This document shows, in pieces, positions 1 to 9,368 of a stretch of DNA of 64,000 nt. How positions within the stretch are numbered: the first letter of the stretch is position 1; every line of letters starts with the position of its first letter. The notes beneath the pieces were generated by a model. That model made no database searches, was not told where the DNA came from, and saw only the letters and a program-made list of their open reading frames with translations. The stretch covers positions 2,356,001 to 2,420,000 of the forward strand of contig JAGTXZ010000014.1 of the NCBI GenBank assembly GCA_018398575.1, given 5' to 3'. Source of the stretch: Ampelomyces quisqualis (Eukaryota; Ascomycota; Dothideomycetes; Pleosporales; Phaeosphaeriaceae). Both the position numbers and the translations under genes were made by a program.

Positions 1-2018
1 TTGTTACATTACAAGGAAAACTTTGTTCTACTAGTAATAGCATTTAGATAATATTACAATTTACTTTTAAAAAGATTGCGTTAAAACGTCTAGAACCCTA
101 TCTAAATTAGATCTGTTTGCAACCTTAAATCTATTAAACACAGTTAGGATCCCTTAGATCTCTTAACAGCTAAAGCCTTTAGGTTTAGATCTTTCTATTA
201 ACACACAGTTAGAATTACTTTAGTAAAAGTTACGTTTAGCGCTACAATAGAAACTTAGAGACTATTAATAACCTAGGAGTATCAGAGGCAACGCTAATAA
301 CTCTCTCTAAAGAACTAACTCTAGGAGCCTTCCCCTAAGACAACTCTGTATTAACTGTAACAACCTAGCAATAGAGTGCTAAAGCAAAAAAGACAGACAC
401 TAAAGAATTAGAAGACAGACCTCCTTAGCCTAGAGCTGCACTAAATCTAACCCCTGCATAAATAGAGGTTAATTAATTACAACAAGAACTTAAACAGGCG
501 TTAGCAGAGATTAATTCTTTTAAGAAAAGACTAACTTAGTTAGTAGGACTAGACAAGCCTCTACCTACTACTAAAACCTCCTAGAACTTTTCTGCACCCT
601 ACTATTTATCTAACAGCTTTATATCTAAGTACTTACATTGCTATAAAGGCTCTTACTAACTTTAACAATCTAAGAAAACGCCTAATATAGACAATCTTAG
701 TAATAGAAAAGATCTTACCTTTTAGTAATAGCAGGCCTCTATCTAGGATTAACTTAAAATTAACTTAGATTACTATTAGACTAAAAGACAACGCATAGCC
801 TTAGTATAGAGCTATACTACAAGACTAGCTAAGGGCTATCTTAAGCCTTAATATTTATTAGATACTAATTAAGAGTAGTTTTAGAACGCTAAGCAAATAA
901 TTAAGCTACTTAAGTCTTACTTTATTACAGGCAATAAGGTAGCTAAAAGCTGTGCAGCGTTTAATTAATTGCAGATAACAAAGGAGGAAACATTCCTCTT
1001 ATTTAAAGCTAGGTTTCTAAGTTCTGCAGTTAAGAGACAAGTACCCCCTTTAGAGTAGTTTTACTACTTATAGACTAAGATTACGCTAGGGTTGCAAGCT
1101 CCTAACCTAGGATTTAGGCACTAATAGAGAAACTTCTTTAATTAGATAGTAGAACACCTTACTGCCTATAATATAGAGTAGAAGAATAATTCTAACCTAA
1201 GTATATTACTAGCTGCTGCTATATTGCTAATTAGGCAGGCCTTTTAAACTAACTTAGAGCCAAATTAGACTACTACCTCTAGCGCTCTAACATATTCTGC
1301 GCTAGCCTATTAATCTATAACAGTATGTCTTTCTATAAAGACTCCTAAGCTAGAATAACAAAAGACTCCTAGTAGTTGTTACAATTGTAGTAAACTAGAA
1401 CACTACGCTAGTAATTGCACAAAGCCTTGCGTATATTAGATAGAAGCTATAGAAGTAGATAAGTTTAAAGATGCTTAAGAGTAACCTAACTAAGAGGTGT
1501 ATTATACAGGAAACAGAAGCGCCTAAAAGGACTTACCTCTCTAGGCCTAAGCTGTTATAATCTATTCTACCTTAACCTCTCTTATTTGTTTTGCAGTCTC
1601 TATTTCCTTATACCTACGCTTTTCTATAACTAGAGTATTAGTTTACACCTTAACACTCTTGTTAACACTAGTGCCTAAGGGTTTCTATTTTTAAATTTAC
1701 AAATTGTTTTATCTGTTTCTAAAGCCTTACAGCAACCTATTTAGAAGCTCCTCTTTTAGGTTTAGGTACGCAGTTTCAAGAACTAGATTACTTCTTTAGT
1801 TACCTAATATATTTAACTACACTTAAATATTAATAGCCAAAAGATTTTAAACTATCTATTCCTTATCCTTAATCTTAGGTCTTAGGATTGTATACTTGGC
1901 CTCTAATAGTTAAGACAATTTAAGATTCAATTAGACACAAATAGGTTACAGTTTATTTAGCTATCTAAGTACCTCTGTTTATACAATCCTTTACCTTCTA
2001 TTCCTACTGTTCTATATT
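1..2018 (+). mobile_element. T1 copy P1: 5' part of a Ty3/gypsy (Tf1/sushi-type) retrotransposon, RIP-decayed
   Basis: Bases 1-8 are the last bases of the T1 LTR and the internal region starts at base 9. The same sequence recurs at 25084 and 57302 (plus) and, reversed, below 20133. A gag frame can be followed through stops from about 600 to 1560 and includes a CCHC zinc knuckle. After it, about 1690-2016 resembles the protease region of Tf1/sushi elements. Homology with the other copies ends abruptly at about 2018, where an unrelated repeat begins. YCR/YGR trinucleotides are almost absent and TAG/TAA stops are dense, so nothing is translatable. Confidence 0.85.
1377..1418 (+). pseudogene. Gag zinc knuckle (CCHC) of T1 copy P1
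   Basis: The 14 codons read C-Y-N-C-S-K-L-E-H-Y-A-S-N-C, a complete CX2CX4HX4C retroviral-type nucleic-acid-binding knuckle. The equivalent stretch lies at 26452-26493 (P2, first Cys lost), 58658-58699 (P3, His changed to Tyr) and 18736-18777 on the minus strand (M1, intact). It fixes the gag reading frame and the element's orientation. Confidence 0.85.
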
Positions 2019-4440
2019 TAGCAGGTAGTGTAGTAACAAGAGTTAAGTAGTTAGAGCCTATATAGAGGTTATTCTGCAAGATTGTATTAGCAAAGAAAAC
2101 TTTTAAGAAAGAAACATCTAGAATATACCTAGTATAGTAGGTTAACTATTCTAGCTCTCTAATAAAGTCTAAATTGTGTTATACAGCCTAGCGTATAACT
2201 TCTACTCTCCTATAGGCAGAGATTAACCTAGGCTTAAAAGTATTATACTAGGCATTAAAGTCCCTTCTAATTACGCACCTAAGAAGAGAGATTAATTTAG
2301 TAAGGTAATATATTATATTATTATTAACTAGTTCTTAGTAGAAATTAAGTATTAAGTAGCTGTTAACTTTAACTTAGAAGAGGTCTTATAATATATAAGG
2401 ATAAATTAATTTAGCTTTAAGCGTAAGTAAGTAGCATACGTATATAAGAATACGTAGGCACTTAGCCTTTCTACGCAATGCGTTATACTAGCTAATAACT
2501 AGAGAAAAGAGAGTAAAGGCTAGGTAAGTAGAGGTACAAGAGCCTGCCTAAGTAGTAGGCTCTTACACGTAGACAATGTTAATGTTATCCTACTACACTA
2601 GTTAAAGCGCAGCTATATAGTACTAATTATTCTTCTTTACGTTAACTTAAAGTATTTATAGGTTTTTTAATAGAGAAGGTAGGTATAGGTAGTACGCCTT
2701 CTTCTACTCTATAGAGGTTAGTTCTATTAGTGTGCTATTTATTTAAAGTTTCTTTACTTATTTTAGTGTCTGCGTACTTATTTAAAGACTAGTCTGTATA
2801 TTCTGTACCTTATAGCTAGGTACTATATTCTAACAGGCAGCGTAAATTAAGGTCTTTTAGGGCTCTAGTTAGGTAGATAGACTACTAGAGTTAAGTGCTA
2901 GGAGTTGCTATACTCCTAAGAGTAGTAGGCTGTCTAGTTTTAATACAGCTGCGTTTTGCAAGTAGCGTTAGAGCTATAAGGTATACTATAGGTACGTTAG
3001 CAAGGTTAATAGGAGATTACTGTGTTCCTATATTAGCTAGTTAATTTATAGGATATATCTGTGTTCCTAAGGTATAAGTTTAGTCTATAGTAGCTATAGT
3101 AGCTATATAGGCGTAATAGCCTACTCTATAAATAATACCTAGTTTCTTTTAGGTAAGGTAGATAGTCTTACTATATTTATTATAGAGGGTAGTAGAGCAG
3201 CTAGCGTATAAGGTAACGTAGAGCCTATAGTAGTTTATATAGCGCGTAAGCCTTATATAGGCTTTACTATCTAAGCTATTATATTTAGTAATAAGAGTGC
3301 TATACTTATAGTACTACTAGTTGCGTGTATAGTAGGTTGTGTTGCAGTATTTCTAGTAGCTAGAGTTGTAAATATAGATTAGTTAGTTCTTCCTAATCTC
3401 CTTAGAGTAGTTACTAGTGCTAAAGAGCTAGAAAGAGTAGGCTAATTATATAAAGAAGACAATCTAGGTAGTAAGTCTATTAGCGTTTAGTCTATACTTA
3501 GAGGAGTAGTAGCTTGTAGGGCGCTAGTTTATTTGTAAGAAAACTTCCTATTTAATTAGAGTAATAGTAGTAGAGATACTTACGCCTATTATTAAGTAAT
3601 ATAAGCTAGTAATACCTAGGACAGCGTAATTAATCTATTTTTTAGAAAGCTAGGCGTTAGTCTCTTTAATAGATCTTATTATAAGCTTATAATTATCTTG
3701 TACTATTAGAGTAGCTTTAATTTAGTCTGTAGCTAAGGTAATAGCCTATTCTGTTTAAGTTAGTGAAGCCTTAGAAACGTTATTAATAGTAAGCTTAACT
3801 ACTACACAGATAGCCTATCTAACTGCAAATAAGAAAGCTAATCTATAAGTCTTGTCTAGTATAGTAATAAGAATCCTGTTATTAGCCTATTAGTTATTAC
3901 AGCCTGTAATTGTTGCGTGCGCTAGTCTAGGTTTATAAGAAAAAGCTAGTTCTTGTCTTAAGTGCCTCTTTTCCTGTCTTAGCAGGTTTTTTAAAGTTCT
4001 AGCTACTTCTACTTATAAGCAGTAGAAGTTACTATTGCTAGTAGCTAGAGTAGTGTTTGCTAAGTTAAAGTTAAGAGAGGTACTTAGAGCCTAGATAACT
4101 TATTCTTATAGTAGCCTAGTAATAGAGGCTTCTTCTAGGCTCTTATACTATGCTATACAGCTGTTAATAGTAGTAGTAAGCTTAGTAACTATAGTATAGC
4201 AAGTCTAAATAGCTTTCTAAGCTACCTAGATCTTCTAAGTAATAGTATTAGCTACAGTGTTAGTAGGCGCTTCTCTACTAATAGAGAGAGGGATAGGCGC
4301 CTAGTTTCCTAGACGCTGCTATCTCTTTAAAGTGCGCAAATTCTAGTAACCTAGAGATTCTAAGTTGTCTAGTTAAGTTTAAGCTAGTTAGAGGCTGCTA
4401 GTGCCTCCTCTAAGAGTTATATCTGTTATTTCTAGCTACT
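2019..4440. repeat. Unidentified RIP-decayed repeat
   Basis: About 2.4 kb of sequence with the same YCR/YGR depletion and stop density as the retroelements, so it was probably multicopy in the genome. I read both strands and recognised no reverse transcriptase, integrase or zinc-knuckle frame, and found no second copy in this window. It abuts T1 copy P1 at about 2018 and the unmutated gene island at about 4440. It could be the far end of another LTR element or a DNA transposon. Confidence 0.45.
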
Positions 4441-4824
4441 ATAACGCTTACGCGGGCAGCCTAAGGGCAGAGGTAGCTTTAGCAGAATGCTGCAATAAAA
4501 TTAGTGTAAGAATTGGGGCAGGATTCAAGGAACTCAATATTTACAAAAGTTGGTGTTCGGTGCTTGATCGTTTGGTCTGGTCCTGAATGGACCTTTATTT
4601 CCTTAGTAACATGCCTAGGTATTACATCTAACAACCTTATAATCTACCAATTTATATACTCTGTTATAGGAAGCTTATTCTCTATCTAATACTATAAGGT
4701 TATACTTATTGTGATCCGCTGATTCACATACTCCATCCCAAAAGGGCATTCCCAATGCGCTAACCCCGAATGGAAGATACTTCAAAAGAAACTCCATTTT
4801 TAATCCTTCTGTATCACACCACCC
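4441..4824. other. Island left flank and 3' side of the phospholipase gene
   Basis: From about 4450 the composition changes: TCA, TGG, TCG and CGG reappear, marking the edge of the mutated repeats. About 4610-4700 is an AT-rich, again YCR-poor patch that may be a small repeat fragment. The stretch just downstream of the stop codon at 4825 should contain the 3' UTR and poly(A) site of the gene, but I cannot place the site. A 61-codon plus-strand frame at 4401-4586 straddles the junction and has no recognisable features. Confidence 0.5.
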
Positions 4825-6747
4825 TCAAGGATGGACGGCAGGAAGAATCATCTCGGGCTTGTAAGGTGCAGAATTGGCCACAGTCGTTCCGTTCCAGCAA
4901 TAATGGGTAAAACACTCCTGACAGGCCTGAGGGATGCTCTCGCCATTGCGCTCAAAACTCCTCGAGAGGATGGCGCATGCAACGCAAGTTGGCCAGCTTG
5001 AAGCGCCCTGGCGAGTGGAGTTGGCCTGAGTGGCGACGTTGTAGCCATTATGGATCATTGCGTTGCGCTCAGCGATAGAGAAGTCGAGCTTGGTGAGAGT
5101 GGGGGTGTTAGACCAGTGCACATACGGGGAGTTTGGCAGGTAAACGATGAGTGGGGGGGTATTGTTGCCATTGGTGATGTTCTTGCTATTGCATCCAAAG
5201 AAAGCGGGACGATTGTTCAAACCGAGCGCAACAAAGGTATCCTGACCAGGCACGTAGGGGAAGGCAGTCCTGTTCATTATATCGGTGTTGGCACGCTGGT
5301 ACGTCGCAACTAATGAGGTACCGTTAGGCCAATTCTTGGAGTTCTTGGAGCCCTTGACTGTATCTGCAGACGAGTCGACAGCGAAGATGACGTCCACATT
5401 CCGCAGGGGTTGAATCAGGGGACTGAGCGGAATGTTCTGCAGATCCTCGCCACCATCAACAAGAGTTAGGCGACGGTTGTTCGAGCTTGGATTCGTTTCC
5501 TTGTGAAAACCTAGAAATGGATTTGGGGTGAAGTCTGCAATGTCGTTGTTATGCTTGCCAAGACGGTCTGTAATGCCTTTGAAATGTTTCTTAAGCATCT
5601 TGGGGAGACCGTCGGACGCCGTGTTGAACAGTGAACTGCTAGTTCCCATCACGAAGCCGAGGTTGTCAAATCCCGCGACGCAATTTTCGCCCGGGGGGAG
5701 TTCGCCGTTGGAGAAGTTTGAGCCAATGTACTTCAAGGGAGCGAAGCCATAGGTAGTGGGATCGAACGAGCCCATTTCGAATGGGTTAAATTCGTAAACG
5801 GTAGAATTCAAAGAGATGATCTTTTCTCCTGGAGCGCGCTCATCTGCCACAATAATGGGCATTGGAGACTGGCCATTGGAAAAGCTTTCGTCATCTTGGA
5901 TGGAAGAGAAAGTGTATGCGGGGCCGCCATCATGTCCATTAATGAGCTGAAACGAGAGACCACGGCCGTAATAATCGGTGAAAGAGGTGTCGAAGTTCCC
6001 CTTGGCATCAGCCTTATCATCAACAGTCTCCAACAAATTTTTGAGGTAGACGGCAGTAAAAGTCTTCTTGAAGCCCTTGCGAGGTGGCCCTTTGAAGAGC
6101 GAATTTTGAAACTGCCATACATCCTTGTGATCTATGAGGTTCTGCACAGAGGAGAAGTTATTGGCGTAAATGCTGCCAATCATCCAGCCTCCGCCAGAGA
6201 GTGCAGATGTGTATGTTGATGCTTGGAGAAGCCCGCCAAGATGTCCTTGGTTTGTCGCGTTGGGTGTACGGCTGTCGAAAGCAGCGAGCGCACCTGCACC
6301 ATTCAACAAGGCTCTATAGCCTCCGCCCGAGAAGGCGAGGCCAATGTTGGGTAGAGCTGCCATGTCGGAGCGGTGTTTGTCGATGTACTGTCCGGCATCA
6401 AAGCCATTTATATTTGCACGCACAAGAAGTTCCCGCATGGGGTCTACCGTATTCTGCCTCCTCTTTTTTAACCATTGTGTTTCGGCGTCGGAGAGACGAT
6501 CAGCAGATCGAATAGTGGGACGCGTTGACGGGCAGTCTACCTGGGCCGGCGCGTAGCCATGAGGGGCTTGGGGCGATGCTCGTTTCAATGTATCTCCGGC
6601 GTTAGGGGAGACGACTTTGGCCTCACTAGCGACAACAGCAGAAGCTGTGGTTGTGTAAGCGAAGTTAGGCACAAGGAAGAGATGGTGTCACATACAGGTT
6701 GCCAGGCTAGTGAGAGCCGACGCTGTCAACACGTAAATGTACTTCAT
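4825..6747 (-). CDS. plb: Secreted lysophospholipase / phospholipase B (two exons)
   Basis: Joined exons 6747-6696 and 6644-4825 encode 623 residues. The enzyme family removes acyl chains from phospholipids and lysophospholipids outside the cell or at the wall. Exon 1 gives a signal peptide starting MKYIYVLTASALTSLA. The patatin/cPLA2-like catalytic residues are visible: Arg128 in SGGGYRA, the Ser167 nucleophile in ALSGGGW, and Asp414 in VDGGED. Family landmarks NPFEMGSFDP and MGTSSSLFN, the C-terminal Cys cluster WPTCVACAILSRS to CFTHYCWNGT, and about nine N-glycosylation sequons are present. Length is normal for the family. The C-terminus lacks a hydrophobic GPI-type tail, so I infer a soluble secreted enzyme. 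A GTG-initiated minus frame at 6672 is open through the intron, but the spliced ATG at 6747 restores the signal peptide and is preferred. The gene shows no RIP damage although mutated repeats flank it on both sides. Confidence 0.95.
6645..6695 (-). other. Intron 1 of the phospholipase B gene
   Basis: The 51-bp intron begins GTATGT and ends CACAG on the minus strand, with a CTAAC branch-point match about 20 bases before the 3' splice site. It splits a Ser codon (T|CT). Without splicing, the signal-peptide frame meets an in-frame TGA two codons into the intron; with splicing, the signal peptide joins the catalytic domain in frame. Length and signals are typical of filamentous ascomycetes. Confidence 0.9.
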
Positions 6748-6960
6748 AGAGATGAATTGAAGAAGCTCAGAGGGTCCACGAGCGAAATGGTGGGGAAATG
6801 TAGGGGTTTAAGAATGAACAGCAACAAATGAACATAGGGGGGTTGCCCGGCGGACAATACGGATACCGCATGTCACTTGTGACATTCGCCGGGAAGTGCC
6901 AGCAGGAGATTATGTGCCGAATGAATGAGTTTTCTACCGAAAAAGTGACCATGCGCCATC
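6748..6960 (-). promoter_or_regulatory. Presumed promoter/5' UTR of the phospholipase gene with two nested dyads
   Basis: Read on the minus strand, the 90 bases before the ATG are pyrimidine-rich, as in many fungal 5' leaders, and include one CCCCT stress-element-like core. Further upstream are two concentric inverted repeats. The outer arms are CCCGGCG (6846-6852) and CGCCGGG (6887-6893); the inner one is ATGTCAC-TT-GTGACAT (6870-6885). These are candidate binding sites for dimeric regulators; no specific factor can be assigned. No clear TATA box was seen. Confidence 0.4.
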
Positions 6961-7430
6961 ATAGACTTCCTGCTTGAATTCATGTCATCTCCTACCCGTT
7001 TACCTCGTGCCTTTTTAAGGCTGCGATTTAAGCGTTAATGGTACTGTGATCTTATTTTTTCGAGTTGCCTGTGATGCTACATAAGATGTGCGATACTCTG
7101 TAGACTGCGGGATTTATGGAGCTGTCTGTGCACGTGGCGATTGCGATCGCCGAACTTCAATTACTCCGTACTGTGTAATGCAACGTGCGGAGGTGATTCA
7201 CAACATAAGAGGCCAGTACAAAGTGATCCGTGCGTCCTTTGTAAGCAGTGTTGCCATTGGTGCTTGGGCCCAACGGTTTCTCCGAAAAATCCCAAAGGAC
7301 TGCCCGTGCTCCGCACGGGCCTATCACCCCAACGATAATGCCCAACAACGTCGCTGTTCGGCCCGAGTAGGTTCCTATGTGGTCCGCAAAAGTTATCGCA
7401 CCATCTTAACTAGAGATAGACTAATACCAG
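6961..7430. other. Island right flank, no recognisable gene
   Basis: Normal-composition DNA, rich in YCR/YGR trinucleotides, up to about 7430. A 129-codon plus frame (7088-7477) and a 63-codon minus frame (7157-7348) overlap here; neither has a motif, signal peptide or intron signals I recognise, and the first runs into the mutated repeat. It contains a 10-bp palindrome TTGGGCCCAA (7264-7273) and a strong GC hairpin (7302-7320). It may be the degraded end of a former gene or transposon. Confidence 0.4.
7302..7320. repeat. GC-rich hairpin, 8-bp perfect arms
   Basis: GCCCGTGC, loop TCC, GCACGGGC. It lies about 550 bp upstream of the phospholipase start codon, beyond the usual fungal core promoter. 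Its function is unknown; a transposon remnant or a chance structure are both possible. Confidence 0.5.
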
Positions 7431-8306
7431 GAGACGTAATTACCTACCTCTATAAGCAGTATTACCTAACCCCCTAAGACACTACTAGAGATAGGCTAAT
7501 ACTATAAGCAAGCCTAAAATCTTATATATTCTTTATTATATTACAAACTATACTAAAGTAATAAAATATTATATATCATAACGCTAACTATAAATAGATA
7601 AGCTTACCTTCTCTAGAAAGCTTATAGTTATATTCTAATTATATATCTATCTATATATTTTCTGTTAGATATATTTACTTATAATTAGATATCTTATAAC
7701 TATATAGTTTATATTATATATAACTATATCTAATACTATATTATAATACTCTATCTCTAGTACTACTTAGAATAAATTAGCTATAATCTTAAAAAAAATT
7801 AGCTCTATACTTATATTATATTAGTCTGTACTTACTTTAGGTTTAACCTAAATATCTTATAAATAAAATTCTTAAAATCTTCTACTTTAATAGTATAAGT
7901 AAGTATCTAAATATTTTTTATTTTTTATTTTTGATACTAATATAAAAGTACTAATTCTACTTCTTTGTTAGAAAAATTTAAGGTTATTAGAGTTAGTAAT
8001 ATCCGCAATATTATTAATATAACTATACTACTAGCTACTAGATAGTTCTTAACTATACTCTGCTGTGCTAAGTAATAAAGGCGTTATCTAGTAGACTAGT
8101 ACTAGTAAGTAAGTCTATACTACTACATTATAAATTAATTTATTATTTTAATATTTAACTTAGCTTTGCACTATCTGCGTAACTAAACTATTAGCTACTA
8201 AACTATTAGCTACTAAACTATTCTTAACTATACTTAACTATTATTAAGGTTAAATACATTTTCTATAATAGTACTCTTATTAATTTAGACTTTACTTTAA
8301 GTCTAT
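7431..8306. repeat. AT-rich, RIP-like spacer beside element T2
   Basis: YCR/YGR trinucleotides vanish again at about 7430 and the sequence becomes strongly AT-rich with TATA-type runs. A 19-bp direct repeat with one mismatch (7409-7427 and 7484-7502) straddles the boundary, and a short tandem of a 15-bp unit lies around 8180-8225. No coding frame is recognisable. Its last five bases before T2 are the ACTAT target duplication (8307-8311). Confidence 0.6.
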
Positions 8307-8311
8307 ACTAT

Positions 8312-8498
8312 TGTTATAGGCTAGCCTGCAAAGATAGAATAATAAGGTGCTAGAAAGAGTTGTATTTCTTAAGCTTCTCTACTAGTTACAGAAGGGGTTT
8401 ATATACCCTCTGTGCGTGCTAGTCTATAAAGAGGTAGTAAGGCTAGACTAAGCTCTTTCTAAGAAGGCAAAGAGCTAGGCAAAGCCTAGCCTATTACA
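8312..8498 (-). repeat. T2 3' LTR
   Basis: 187 bp matching 21583-21769 with few differences, mostly transitions. It begins TGTTATAGGCT and ends AGCCTATTACA, short terminal inverted repeats typical of LTRs. It is preceded by the target duplication ACTAT. Confidence 0.9.
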
Positions 8499-8522
8499 TA
8501 CCTCTTTACTTACCCTCCTCTT
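8499..8522 (-). promoter_or_regulatory. T2 polypurine tract
   Basis: The minus strand immediately before the 3' LTR is almost pure purine (GAGGAGGG then AAAGAGG), the expected plus-strand primer of reverse transcription. This independently fixes the minus orientation. Confidence 0.7.
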
Positions 8523-8795
8523 AATATAGAAGCCTGCGTTATTATAATATAGTAGTTGCGTTGCAAAGACAGGCTAAGGTTATTCTAGCGCTACTTATTA
8601 CCTAGCTGCCTACTGTGCGCGTGCGTCTGTGCGCCTACTATAATTTTGTATTAGCGCTTAGCTAGCTCTATTCTAGTTCTTGTACTACTAACACTATCTT
8701 CTTTTAGTCTTTCCTTCTACCTTTAGACTGCGCCTAGACTGCACACTAACTACACCTACTCTTCTAACAATTAACTTGTTAATTACTTTCTAATA

Positions 8796-9368
8796 TTGTC
8801 TCTTACGCGCTTTAAGCGCCTTTCTTTTAACTCTATTACGCTCTTAAAGCGCTATTGCTATACAAGTAGTTATAAAGTAACTAGTAACTCTAATAATAAG
8901 GCTGTAATACTAAAGCGTGTGCAGTTTAACTACTTATTATGCGTTAAGAAGTGCGCAGTTTGCAGCTGTATTAACTATATATAAGATAGTAGTAAAAAGT
9001 ATAGCTTTTGTTACATAGCAAAATGCTGTTATAAGTTGTTTATAAGCTAGCTCTCTACGCATCTAGCCCTTTATACAGCTCTTAAGGCCTATAAGCTTGT
9101 TGCTAATAGTAAGAATATAAAGGTATATATTAAAAAGGCTAGCACATGCGCTCCTACGCACTTAAAGGCTGTAAGTAGTTTCTTAGCTGCACCTATTCTG
9201 CAACTATTCTTCTAACTTGCTATAGTTTTATAACGCTAAGCTTAACTTTAAGGCAGCTTACTAGCTTGCTTAGAATAGCAGCGTAACAGCCTTAGCCTTT
9301 AGCTCTACTCTTAATACTCTATTATTATTCCTTGTTGTTGCAACGCCTAGCTGTAAGAACTAGGTAAA
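8796..9368 (+). pseudogene. T2 antisense accessory ORF (RIP-interrupted), Cys-rich
   Basis: On the strand opposite to T2 gag-pol, an ATG at 8796 opens a frame that is clear for 62 codons and then continues through stops of the type RIP creates from Gln/Trp codons. The N-terminal part is basic and Ser/Asn-rich, followed by KKCAVC and, about 15 residues later, a second SFC segment ending in a Cys/Lys cluster, which suggests two linked CxxC-type zinc-binding sites. The rest is Leu/Ala-rich. It occupies the same position, between the end of pol and the 3' LTR, as the antisense frames of T1 and T4. The true end is uncertain and its function is unknown. Confidence 0.5.

Noticed and set aside
1..4400. 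Absence of TGA as evidence of a changed genetic code
   Set aside because: TGA loss is part of the general YGR depletion and disappears inside the gene island, so it is mutational rather than coding-related.
4848..6556. Several ORFs of 60-107 codons overlapping the phospholipase gene on both strands
   Set aside because: They are other-frame shadows of the well-supported phospholipase B coding sequence and have no features of their own.
7088..7477. 129-codon plus-strand ORF
   Set aside because: It has no recognisable motif, overlaps a minus ORF, and its end runs into the mutated repeat. Not reported as a gene.
8796..8984. 62-codon ORF as an intact small gene
   Set aside because: Its stop is probably mutational, because the frame continues with matching composition. 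Annotated as the start of the T2 antisense pseudogene instead.
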